Positions 45,818 to 56,990 of a DNA stretch of 64,000 nt are shown piece by piece. The position numbers and the translations under genes are program-made. The DNA is from Camellia lanceoleosa. Taxonomy: Eukaryota > Streptophyta > Magnoliopsida > Ericales > Theaceae. The DNA lies in NCBI GenBank assembly GCA_025200525.1, contig CM045762.1, forward strand, positions 110,892,734 through 110,956,733, given 5' to 3'. Below the pieces are notes generated by a model. It saw only the letters and a program-made list of their open reading frames with translations. It was not told the DNA's origin and searched no databases. Every line of letters begins with the position of its first letter. Positions within the stretch are counted from its first letter, which is position 1.

Positions 45818-48408
45818 TGTCACGCCCCACTTTTATTACTAAAGGTCATTACCAAGTTCATTAACTTAATCCAATTTCAGAGATAACATGCGGAAATAAA
45901 CTCATATATTCAATTCATAGCAATGAATATCAGTACTCTCATTCGTATGCAAGTAAATGCTACATGATCATACTTAATAAATCGCCCTTGGGCTTACAAC
46001 CTTTAAATAAACAAATGAAGGGTGTAACCCTTTTACACATATGGCTTTCCGCCAACAACAAAGAGGCCCTGTGGCCCACAAACAAGAAGATCTAGATCTT
46101 GTAGCACATCCTGCTAAACACCTGAAAAAGATTCAACAACGTGGGATGAACATATAGTCCAGTAGGGATCTCAACATGATCCTCAACAATAACAACAGTA
46201 CAGATAGCTATGATCATGAACACTCTTTCTCGTACTAGAATAATAATGTGACAGTTTAGACAATATATATATATATAAACTTTTCTCAAAAACAACTATT
46301 TCATTCAACGCTATAAGCGATTCATCTTTCCTTTTTTTTCTTTCATTAACCCCGTTCCCAATCTTTTATACATAACCAATTACTTGGGAAATAAATTTAC
46401 TAAGACCACTACTATTCTCCAATTTCCACACATACAACAGATGTGCCTTTCTAGAACATATTTCTAAAATGTTTGATTCTCTTTACACTACTAAAAGACA
46501 AGGGGTAGCAACTGATACATGATTAACACAAGATAATCCATTTACAATTTCATGACACGAATGTCTACATTGCCTATGACAAATAGTCTATGGCACAATT
46601 CACCTTCCCTTTTATGGCTCGGAACCTGGCCAAATAATTCAACAAGGGTTTCATCTCTTACTAACAATATTTCCAATTCAACAGGAATAACAAATCAAGT
46701 TAAACATATCTGATAACATAACGAATACACATGTTGGTATCGTATCAATCTCACAAAAAACCACTTCTGTACTTCACAACTGATACACATTTTAGTGATG
46801 TATCATATTAACAAAACACTTCAGTGGACAAGCATATGAGCTGTATCACACTTCAATAGATAAGCATAAAGGCTATATCTCTGCAATAGGTGCGCATATG
46901 AGCTGCAACCCTGGGTTCATCCCCTATCTTCCCATAATCATCAACCGGTTTAGAGGTACATCCCCTATCTTCCCCTAAACCGTGGAGTACATCCCCTATC
47001 TCCTTCCATACACAAGTAATGCATATAAACACAACGTCATATACACAAACAATCAATGGTGTAATGCATCCACAACAATTCAACACAACCGTGTCATCCT
47101 CCACCGATAACCAAGGACAAAACCTCTAGATGCAGGTATGTTGTACATCTATTAATGTACTCAATTATCATGAGACCACAAACCCTTCAATAAAACTAAC
47201 ATGGCAGTTAAAGATACAACCTCCACATATGTGTGTTCAACACTCACATTACAATAATCCAACTCTCATACCTTTTACCTTCACAAATTCAATTCCCTGG
47301 ACAATAAGGTCATAACTCATTTTAACCCATTACATTCTTTTCCAAGCCACTCCAATTTAATTATGCAAATTAAGTTATAATCATTAAACTAGGGTTTTCC
47401 TCCCTCTTTCTCAATATTGACCTAAAAGGCTCAATTATTAACAACAAACAACAATGATCACATTGAAGACCCAAAATACATAAGTATTTGCCCAACGATC
47501 ACAACCCCTCTATTAATTTATTAAATCAAATAAAATTAGGGTTTTCTCTCCTTTCAACAACAACATGCTAATTAACACCCCAATTAGCCTAAACCATAAC
47601 TAATGATAATAAACCCAACTCCAACAGTCAACCCAAAGTTCAACCTCATGATTTTTAATAAATCCAACATGATATACTGTTTTTATGCAATACAAAAACT
47701 ACCACATGTCTATCTATAGATGGAGTATTGAAAAGAAACCAGGAGAATCCCTACCTCAAAGGAGAACCCAAATGGAGAAGATTGACCCGAAATCCAAGTG
47801 CTCCAAATCCACAATTCTTCAGATTAATATGTAGCCCTCACTCTCCTCTACCTTTTTAACAAAGGACCTAGGATGGATTTATAGAAGAAAGAGATGAAAT
47901 CTAGAGAGAGAGTATGTTTAGAGAGAGAGAGACTCTCGGCTGCTAGGGTTTCAAGAAAGAAAGAAGGAGAAAAATGTTATTTTTCCCCGCTGCTGAGTTT
48001 ATAAACTGGATAGGCTCGCTCGAGCGAAGACCTGGTCGCTCGAGCGACCAGACACAATAAACAAACCTCGCTCGAGCGAAGAGAAGCTCGCTCGAGCCAA
48101 CAAACACTGCTCTCAGGTCTAAGTACTAGACGCAACGCTCGCTCGAGCGAAGAAAGGCTGGCTCGAGCGACGGACCAAAAACAAAAGCCTCGCTCGAGCG
48201 AAGAGAAGCTCGCTCGAGCGACCAAGTCAAAAACTGGACAGGCAGACTCGGTTCCTAAACTCAACCAATCTGTAACCAACCTGCCCAAAACATTCTAAGC
48301 CCAAATTTAAAGAATTGAAGGATAGAAACAGCTCAAAACAACAACCGGAATCCTCGGAACTAAGTCCGGATACAAACACCCAAAGAAGAAAAAACCGGGA
48401 TCGCTACA
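45818..48408 (-). repeat. Element B 5' LTR
   Basis: Nearly identical to 36772-39363. The visible differences include TTTTAG against TTAACA near 46808 and a small cluster around the CTCGAGCG block (48100-48145). Confidence 0.92.
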
Positions 48409-49887
48409 TTTACACCCCTGCTTCAAAATCAACTCACCCCCAACAGGTGATACAACACAAATAGGAGATGCTAACTGCGCCAACTCTAACCCCAAAACAG
48501 ATGCAAATGCAGTAGATATAAAGGAATAGGATGCACCCATATCAATCAACACATTAGTAACTGAGTTGCAAAACAAAAAGGTACCTCTCTCAACAGATGG
48601 AGCCGGTACAAGATCCTACGCGGTAACAGCATACACACACCCTGAAGGTCTCTGATCTACTTGCTCACCTCTCGGAGCATAAGTCTATTATACAGACTGA
48701 GACGATGAGGCTCCCTGATTGGTCCTCGAGGCATGAACTGATTGAGCTAGCTGATGGCTCTGAGTCTGCCTCAAACCAGATGCACCAGATGTGCCACTCA
48801 ACTGTAGACAAAACCTCTTTAGGTGCCCCCCCTGACCACACTGGTAACAAGAAATTGGCTGACCTCTGCCCTGACTCTGTCTCTGAGGACAAGCCACAGA
48901 TGAAGCTGCTCTCTGTCGTCCTCCCCTTTACGGGCAACCTGGAGACTTGTGGCCCAGCTGACCACATTTGTAACAAGTAACGTCTCCCTGACTGCCTCTC
49001 CTAGAACCTGAACTCGGCACTGGAAAGGTAGATCTCACAAAAGCACCCTGTGACCGCTGAGGGGTAGAACCCCTCTGCCTCCTGCCACCCCCCTGGCCAT
49101 CCTGACTCCTCTTAGAGCCCCTCAACATCTCCTCCTCCTTGTGCATAATAATCTCCATATGGGCCGCAACATCCACAAGGTGTCCATACTCCTGAGTCAT
49201 GGACCCAGCAACCCTAACCTTGAGTTCGTGCCTCAACTTCCTTTCGAACTCCAGATAACGGCGTTCCGCAGACGCCACTAGGTCAGGTGCAAACCTAGAC
49301 AAATTGGTAAATGCGGCCTCAAACTAGGCCACTGGTGTACTCAGCTACTTAAGCTGACAGAACTGATCCCTCAGCTTCTCCCTGACAGCAGCTGGCAGAA
49401 ACTTCTCCTAAAAGGCATCAACGAAAGCCTCCAAAGTCTCTCCAATACGACCTCGCACGAACTTCCACCACTGACCCGCATCTCCCTTCAATTGGAAGGA
49501 CGCCAAGGTCACCTTCAACGCCCTGTCTTTGATGCCAAGCATCTCAAATGTCTTCATCATCTGCTCAAGCCATTCATCAGCCTTCAGTGGCTCTATAGGA
49601 TCCCCTAATAACTCATCCGGATTGGACCGAAAAAACTCCCTCTTCAGAAAGAAAGGCCCTGCCTCAGCTATATGGGCCTAGGCTTGATTCTCAGCCTTGA
49701 GAATGCCCATAGATTCCCTCAACGCTCCTGCCATCTCGCAGGCTAAGGCGCCCATGGCCTGCTGACCTACTGGCTCGGCCACATTGGCCTAACCAACACC
49801 CTCCTGCTATGCCAGAATCTCATCGGGTATAGGCATCTCCTGCCTCCTAGGCCTACCTCGCCTACCACTATGTCCTCGTCCTAACAT
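48409..49887 (-). pseudogene. gag-pro: Element A gag and start of protease
   Basis: Gag starts at an ATG at 49887 (MLGRGHSGRRGRPRR). It has the retrotransposon gag region (EWLEQMMKTFEMLGI, WWKFVRGRIGE, SRFAPDLVASAERRYLEFER) and two CCHC zinc knuckles: CYKCGQLGHKSPGC (about 48934-48975) and CYQCGQGGHLKRFC (48808-48849). The protease active site reads VLIDMGASYSFIS (about 48515-48550), with Met replacing the usual Thr of D-T/S-G. Stops break the frame, for example after DEILA near 49807 and at several sites between 49680 and 49330. The reading is cut at 48408 by the insertion of B and resumes at 36771. Confidence 0.88.
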
Positions 49888-50274
49888 CCTAATAAAGGTA
49901 ACGAAGATCATTAGCACATTCATAAATTTGTCGAAGCTACAACACGCACGTCCTAATGCATTGGACAACAGTAATTCATTCCACGTAAGCACATAATCAC
50001 ATAAGCACTCACGAATTTCATTTCCGGATAATGACAGTCCCGAGGCGTTGCTAGAGTTCCAGTTACAAACAGTAGTGATCAAGTGTCTTTCCAACAAGAC
50101 TCCCAGAAACCCAAGGATCCAATCAACATCCTAGAAACTAAATCCCATACCCAAATAGTCACGTAAGCATGTTATCAAATAAACACATAGCATCATACAC
50201 AAGTCTCTAACAAGCGAGACAAACCCATTGTGGTACTAACCACTTCCCACGTACCCAAGTATTCAAACCCAGTA
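49888..50274. other. Element A leader between PBS and gag
   Basis: About 390 bp. No coding sequence recognised. Confidence 0.6.
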
Positions 50275-50287
50275 CGCTCTGTTACCA
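50275..50287 (-). other. Element A primer binding site (tRNA-iMet, one change)
   Basis: TGGTAACAGAGCG on the minus strand next to the 5' LTR. The consensus TGGTATCAGAGC has T at the sixth base, where this copy has A. Confidence 0.8.
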
Positions 50288-50290
50288 CGT

Positions 50291-52298
50291 TGTAATGCCC
50301 TCAAAATTAACCCATAAATCACATATTCAAGATACAAGAAAGAGATATCATATTCCATTCATCAGAGTATTTATAACAAAAGTATTACATGTTGACAACA
50401 AAAGTAAATGCCCTATGGGCTTACAACTTTCCAAGCCAACACTTGGTTGCAAAAGAGAGTACTAACTCAAACACATTAAGCCCTCAGCTTGAATTTACAT
50501 GTAATACACAAAAAGGTAAACAACAAAAGATAAACAAAAGAGTCTTCAACTCCCAAATTCCTTCCAAGCTACATCCTTGGAGGTGGCATATCAACGGAAC
50601 CTGAAAATGATGTCCCATATAGGGTGAGCCAACGCCCAGTAGAGATATACTAAACCAAGTATGAGAAATAACTAAAACAATAGCATTTGATATATGGTTG
50701 ACACCTATAAACCAACTTACAACACTTTTCAATACAGTTTCCTTCACTTATATAGTTCGATTCTTAATTATGGCTCAAAACCTGGCCAAACAATTCAATG
50801 AGACTATAACACATATTATAACACCTCCATACTTCACAATATACATGAGAATATAACTCATATTAAAACACTTCCGTACTTCAACACTTCCATATTTCAA
50901 ATGATACACAGATTTACTGTATCAGTGGAGTCCATCCCCTATCTCCTCCCAAATAGGTTTGAGAGTCCATTCCCTATCTCCTCTCAAACCATAGAGTACA
51001 TCCCCTATCTCCTCCCAAACAATACACATATACAATGTATTTAAACACTTATCATATACAATGATCAATCAATACACACATTTGCTGGATTATTCCAACC
51101 GTCATATTCAATGACATATTCCATGTGATTAGTTTCAGTTTTTCCTAATCATCATACAACGTCTACAACAATCAAGACTATCCTCTACCGATAGCCCAAA
51201 ACAGTTATCTCTAAACAGATAATAAATTTATCAACAGATAAAATATCGACATTTTCATAGGTGAGTGATTAAATTATCCAACTACACCATTTACTCCCAC
51301 AATTCTCCAATTTCAAGAATTTCACTTGAATTTCACATTTCCCCAAATTAATTATTCGACATAATTAGGGCATTTTTCCTATTTTCTCAATATTAGCCCA
51401 AAGGCTCAATTTCATTGATTTAACAACAACATTTTCATTTTTTAATGACTCGTACACACATGGGTTTTAACATTTGAAAACCCGCTCTTTTATAACCTCA
51501 AATCAAACCCTAACTTTTCCAAAATTACCAAATATTACCATCTAATCAAAATACATAATACCCATGTCAAAACCCATAGAAAGGAGTAGGTTATCCCTAC
51601 CTCAAATGAAGACACCAAATGGAGAAGATGATGAAACTCGAAATGCTCCAAACTCAAGGATTTTCGGATCAAAATGGAGGTCTTGTAAAGCTCTACCACT
51701 TTAATGAAGGCACAAAGGTTGGGTCTCACTAAACCAAGATCAAAATGTATAGAGAGAGAGAGAGAGAGAGAGGAGCTCTCAAAGTAGGGTTTTTGAAAGT
51801 TAGAGAGAGAGAGAGAACCGAAAAAGTGATCCAAAATATCTTCTCTCGGATTGATATAATACACAGTCCGCTCGAGCATGGAATGCCCTGCTCGAGCGTG
51901 AAAAGCGACGCTTGAGCGTGGAATGCACACTTCCAGAAGTTCTGCAGACGAAGGTCCCCGCTCGAGCGTGAAAGTGGATGCTCGAGCGTCCGATGACCTG
52001 CAGAACAAAATATTGAGAGATGAATAATCCAGCTCGAGCATCAAAATCCCCACTCAAGCGGAGGAACAAAAGCAAAGGGCCCGCTCGAGCGTCAAAAGCA
52101 CCGCTCGAGCGTGAGGGCCAAAATCTGGGCATTAGCTCTTGGTTTCCAAATACAACCAACCTGTTTCAAACCTGCCCATCACAACCCAAGACTCAAATAC
52201 AAAGAATGAGGGATGGGAACGAGAATAAGACAATGACACATCCAAGGAACCGTGTCCGGAATACAATAAACAAAGAACAGAAAACCGGGATTGCTATA
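50291..52298 (-). repeat. Element A 5' LTR
   Basis: 2.01 kb, TGTAATGCCCTC at left, GGATTGCTATA at right. It is homologous to 31159-33156 with substitutions and some indels. The CTCGAGCG block is at 51868-52120, with several copies changed to CTCGAGCA, CTTGAGCG or CTCAAGCG. Confidence 0.9.
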
Positions 52299-52304
52299 AT
52301 AAAA

Positions 52305-52331
52305 CTAGTATTAAACCCGTGCTATGCACAG
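52305..52331 (-). mobile_element. Candidate Helitron 3' terminus
   Basis: On the minus strand a short hairpin GTGC-ATA-GCAC is followed after 10 nt by CTAG and a T, the arrangement of Helitron 3' ends (hairpin about 10 nt before CTRR, insertion before T). The element body would extend to the right into AT-rich DNA. No 5' TC end or Rep/helicase sequence was found, so only a non-autonomous copy is possible. The stem is short, so confidence is limited. Confidence 0.4.
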
Positions 52332-53687
52332 TTAATGTATATATATTTTTGATATATTAATTTTATTTCAATAAATATATAAAAAAAATCACTGTGTAGC
52401 GCATAATAAACACAAAAGATTAAAAATTATGTGAAATATTGACAATGTAATGATAAATTGTAAGTCAATTAAACAAATTAGATTATTTCAAAATTAAATG
52501 CAAATCAATCCAAATAAGAATGAAATTAAGTGTACTCTAATTTTTCATCCCTTTAAACCAAAAGTAATAATAAAAATTATTTGATGATGAAATGCGTTCA
52601 AAGTTTTGTAATAGCTACCAAATATAAAGGTTACTAAAGAAAAGGGAAATTTTTTTTAAAAACAAGTTAAATTATGAGTAAGAAATTAATAAAACATGAA
52701 CAAATTACATTAATAATCCTTACATTTTGCCCCTTATGTCATTTTGTTCCCTACAATTTCAATTTAATCAATTTTGGCTTTTAATTAAAATTTTGTGACT
52801 CTTAATCAATTACTTCTTCCACTGTTTTCAAATTTATATAGACATAAAGTTACAAAAATTTCACATCTGTTCCAATTCTTTTTTTTATTATTTTTTTCCA
52901 ATCTAAAGAAAATGTACCCCATCGGCTGATCTTCTAGTAAAAAAATACTTAAACTAAGAAAAAAGATACACATACATACTTTGATTTTTAAATAGCCATA
53001 TAATCAATAAAAACTCCTTTCAATTCCCCTTACACTGTAGTAAAAACTCCACGTAATTCCCTTTACGTCATTATTATCAAGATGTCATCACTTTTGTTTT
53101 ATCTATAGGAGAGAGCTTGGTGCTTTTGTTGTGTCAGAAATTTAGCTGGTAATAAAATTTAATAAAATTGAGAAAATTAGAGTAAAACTTTAAAGCTCAA
53201 AGAGGCTACAATAAAAAATTTCACCGTAAATTATGAGATTTATGGTAAAAGTGTTCTCTTTTTAATTTAATTTTAAAATAGTTTAGTATATTCTCTGTTT
53301 GAAAGCCATAAATCATGTAATAGAATTTTTTAAAATTAAAAAAATAAAGAAATTAGACATGGGATTTTGAAACTATGGCTTTTTGTTACAGATATATATA
53401 AATACAGGTAAACTTTTTTAAAATATTTCATTATTTTTAATTTTTTGTGTAACATAAGATTTTTGCAATTTGTAAGGGTTTTTTTTTTTTTTTTTTTGTG
53501 AGAATAGGAGATTTGAAAATTTATTCTAAAGAAAATTTATGTGTCTCAAAAGATAGAAATATATGTGCAAAAGAAGCCAATTTTTGAATCTTTAAAATTT
53601 GACATCTTTATTTTTTTATTCTAGAAAATTGCTTCCTATATTTTAAAGTAAAACAAAAATGTATTTTGAAAAGCAGTGGCACATTTT
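52332..53687. other. AT-rich stretch, no gene seen
   Basis: No frame over about 60 codons. It includes a T-run near 53480 and two segments (53283-53330 and 53548-53680) that recur after element C. Confidence 0.65.
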
Positions 53688-55951
53688 GTCACGCCCCGAA
53701 AATAAACTCACATAACTATTACATCAACTCACTTCCAAAATGAGATATTGATCAAATTCATTTGCATGGTTCCAATATTTACCGAAGTATTCTCACAGGT
53801 CATTATACATTTATTTACTGACTAGTACATGAATCTATTGTATGTAAAAGAAATCATTAACTCACAACGAATAAGGCCCTGAAGGGCTTACAAGTTCCAA
53901 GGCAATAGCCCGATTACACATAATGGTCTCTCGGACACAGACACATTAGCCCTTGGCTTACAAAAAAAAAAATATCAGAACAACATAAGAGTTAAACTAC
54001 TCTTCTTCAAAACATTTCCACGCCCTTAGCTTGGCGGGGTCACCACATCTATACCTGCACCAAATCCCATAGTGGTGAGCATAAAGCCAGTAGAGATTCC
54101 TCACAAAGTATATACAGCTATGCCAATTCCATCAACGTTAAAAAGAAATGCATATGTAATGCCATGCAAGTGCCAATGATGAAGGAGAATTTTATTTCAA
54201 TGCACTATTTCAAAATCAACATGTTCTCAAATAATATTTTGTAATCTCATCAATTTCAACTGCCAATATTTAAATCAACAGGGGCAGTAAATACGACACT
54301 GGTAATCCCTAGGCTGGTGTCTGCAAGTAGACTCTACGACTACTACCAAACAGTCATTTTTACCGGTATTAACCAGAAGGCTCGACACCTATCCGCACGG
54401 CTTTCGGGTCTTTCACCCTGGACACTCAGGCCAACTTATCAAATTCATCTACACCCCCTATCCGAACTTACCAACGTATTGACCCCATACACATTTCCAT
54501 TAGTTCTCATCACAATAACATTTTTCGTCATGATGTAAATCTCTTCAATTTAGATTCACAATGCACAATGATAAATGAAGTAATATGCAATGCAAGAATC
54601 TTTTCCATACCTCATAACATTTCTTCATTTTGAATATCTCTACAACAATGCCAACATTTACATTCTCATATTCTCCTTTCAATGTTCATCCACAAAATTA
54701 ACATGTGTCATCAACATGTTACCACAATTCTCTTTTCACATGCCCAAACAAATTAGTCTCTCCATGGCTGCAAGTGACATATTTCAAATATAAATCCCCG
54801 ATGTTTACAAATTTTCCACCATTTATGATATTCAACAATTTATCACACACAAGCTTGCTTATTCAAGTATTAGCAATAATATTTAAATGGCACCTCTTTC
54901 TCATACAGCAAGAAAATTGCCATCTTGTTAAACATTGATGAAACACCTCTCATTTATCATTTTAACACAAGAAATAAGTAATTTGAAAGACATTTTCCAT
55001 TTTACAAAAAATCCCGAACTTTTAGGGTTTTCATCATTAACAAAACTATCATCATTTTCTAAGAGGAACTCCATCACACAATTTTTCATGAGTTTAATAG
55101 AAGAAAACCCTCAAGATAATAGGAAATGGTTGAGATATAAACCCACATTCAAAACTCTCTCTACATTTTGAATCAAAATCAATAAAATCAACACAAACTC
55201 AAGAACACTTTTAAATCAACAACAAATAGCAAAACTAGTATATATAACTCAAGAAATCCCTACCTCAAGCTTGTTGATGAAAGGAGAGATGAAACCCTAG
55301 CCTCAAAGATGAGAGAAAATTCGGATCTCCACCACCCAAGTGAAGCCCTAACTTTGGATCTTCAAGATTTGAAGGAAGGATATAGAGATCTTGACCCAAA
55401 AATTTGTAAAATCAAAGTGTTTTGAGGCTTGAGGAAGTTTTCTAGGGAGAAGGGAGAGAAATATAGGGTTTAGAGTGAGAGAGATATGTGTATAATGGGT
55501 GAGACATTCGGACCAAAACGTTATAAGAAAACAGGGCACGGACTGCCCAGTTGGCCGCTTGTGCGGCCTTCTCCACCGCTCTAGCGCCCCACCTTGACCG
55601 CTCGCGTGGTCCATTTTCTCTGCTCATGCGCTCTAGAAAGAATCGAATTTTCTGGGTCTAAGCCTCCATCGCTCGAGCACCTTAGCCCACCGCTCGAGCG
55701 GCCTAGCCCCGTACGTGTGGCCCAGGGCCCTGCACGTGCGGCACAAGCCCAGCCACCCAAAAATTCTACTTCGCTTCCGACACTCTAGACTCACCCGCGC
55801 ATCCTCCGGAACAAGCGAAATTTAACACCGAAAAGAAACACTAGAACACCAAACTAGGGAACCATCCCAGACATTTCAAATCCAATGAAGGCAAATAGAG
55901 GACGAAGAGAAGAAGGAAAGAAAGAGAAAGGGAAGGAACCCGGCCGTCACA
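53688..55951 (-). repeat. Element C 3' LTR
   Basis: 2.26 kb, TGTCACGCCCCGAAAATAA at left, CCCGGCCGTCACA at right. It contains CTCGAGCG and CACGTGCGG motifs at 55545-55745. Short frames inside recur in the other LTR and are not genes. Confidence 0.9.
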
Positions 55952-55967
55952 ACCTCCCCACCACAGG
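55952..55967 (-). other. Element C polypurine tract
   Basis: CCTGTGGTGGGGAGGT on the minus strand abuts the 3' LTR. Confidence 0.7.
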
Positions 55968-56369
55968 AAATTTCGTCGTCAAAATTTGAGCAGACTCCCT
56001 AAAATAAAAGAGACTCACCAAAACCAAGTGCTCTAGCAACAACAATCATTTTAACAACATTCTCAAGTTACAACATTATTTTCAAACAACATTTAACATC
56101 CTCTCATCATCAACTCAACAAAACACAATTGCTCAAACTTACAATGAGATGAACTATCTATAACCATATATCATGCCCTTTATCATCATTCTCCAAAATA
56201 ATAGTTCCTCATATTAAGCTTTCGGAATAAAACGTTTATAGCAATTATCTTTCTTTCATAATCCCTAGCTTAGATTTACAATACGTACAACAACATACGA
56301 TCAACAATTCATCATTCTTTTCCTTAACACTAGGAAACATTACAATTAAAACAAAACGAACAAGCATGC

Positions 56370-56990
56370 TTAAACAAATCTGGATACTTGGAGCGGACCT
56401 CCGCTTGCCGTTCTCAAGTCACTTCCTCAATCCCATGGTGTCTCCACAACACCCTCACTAACAGTATGGTCTTTCCCCGTAACATTGCTCTCGGGTATCC
56501 CAAAATTTGCACCGGTCGCTCTTCATAGGAGGCATCCACATCTACCTCCAAATCAACCCAATCTAACATGTGAGAAGGGTCAGGTTCGTACTTCCTATGC
56601 GTTGACACCTGAAACACATTATGAACCCCCGAAAGTTGTTGCGGTAAAACTAACCGGTATGCCACTTCCCCAATTCTTTTTAATAACTCGAAGGCCCAAA
56701 GAACCTCAGAGACCACTGACCACTCTCACCGAACCTCATCAAACTTCATTTAGGTGAGATCTTAAGGAACATACAATCACCCACTCCAAAGAACAAAGGT
56801 TGTCTCTTCTTATCGACATAACTTTTCTATCAGATTTTGGTCGTAACTAACCTCTTTCGGATGAGAGCAACTTTCTCGGTTGTCTCTCCAACAAACTCTG
56901 GACCCAACAATGGTGCATTCCCTACCTCGGCCCAACAAACTGATGACCTACAGGCTCGGCCATACAAGGCCTCAAACAGTGCCAAGGAAT
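56370..56990 (-). pseudogene. Element C integrase C-terminus and chromodomain
   Basis: Minus-strand reading gives FEALYGRACRS and AEVGNAPLLGPEFV (the region after the integrase core), then FELLKRIGEVAYRLVLPQQL, VHNVFQVSTHRKYEPDPSH and a chromodomain VRVLWRHHGIEEVT. It is parallel to element A (33573-34200). It is broken by frameshifts near 56820 and 56710 and a stop after EEVT. Upstream the DD35E core is absent. The chromodomain normally directs integration to marked chromatin. Confidence 0.85.

Larger units (their letters stand above)
36772..48408 (-). mobile_element. Young gag-only LTR element B inserted in element A
   Basis: LTRs at 36772-39363 and 45818-48408 differ at only a handful of places (well under 1% by eye). 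Perfect TTTAC duplications lie at 36767-36771 and 48409-48413. The PBS (TGGTATCAGAGC) and PPT show minus orientation. The interior (39364-45817) has a gag remnant and non-coding sequence but no pol. It also contains solo LTR T2. B interrupts A between the protease active site and the rest of pol. Its mobilisation must have used proteins from another chromovirus. It is the youngest insertion that can be dated here from an LTR pair. Confidence 0.92.
31159..52298 (-). mobile_element. Tekay-like chromovirus A (Ty3/gypsy), interrupted by B
   Basis: LTRs lie at 31159-33156 and 50291-52298, and perfect ATAAA duplications at 31154-31158 and 52299-52303. On the minus strand the order is 5' LTR, PBS, gag, protease, RT, RNase H, integrase, chromodomain, PPT, 3' LTR. 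This order, the chromodomain and the initiator-Met-type PBS place it in the chromoviruses, probably the Tekay/Del group. Without B the element is about 9.5 kb. The LTR pair differs at about 4-5% of the sites I compared, and the coding region has many stops, so this is an old, inactive copy. Confidence 0.92.

Noticed and set aside
54317..54538. Frame shared by 54317-54538 and 61604-61825
   Set aside because: It is the same part of the two C LTRs. Duplication is due to LTR identity, not selection on a protein.
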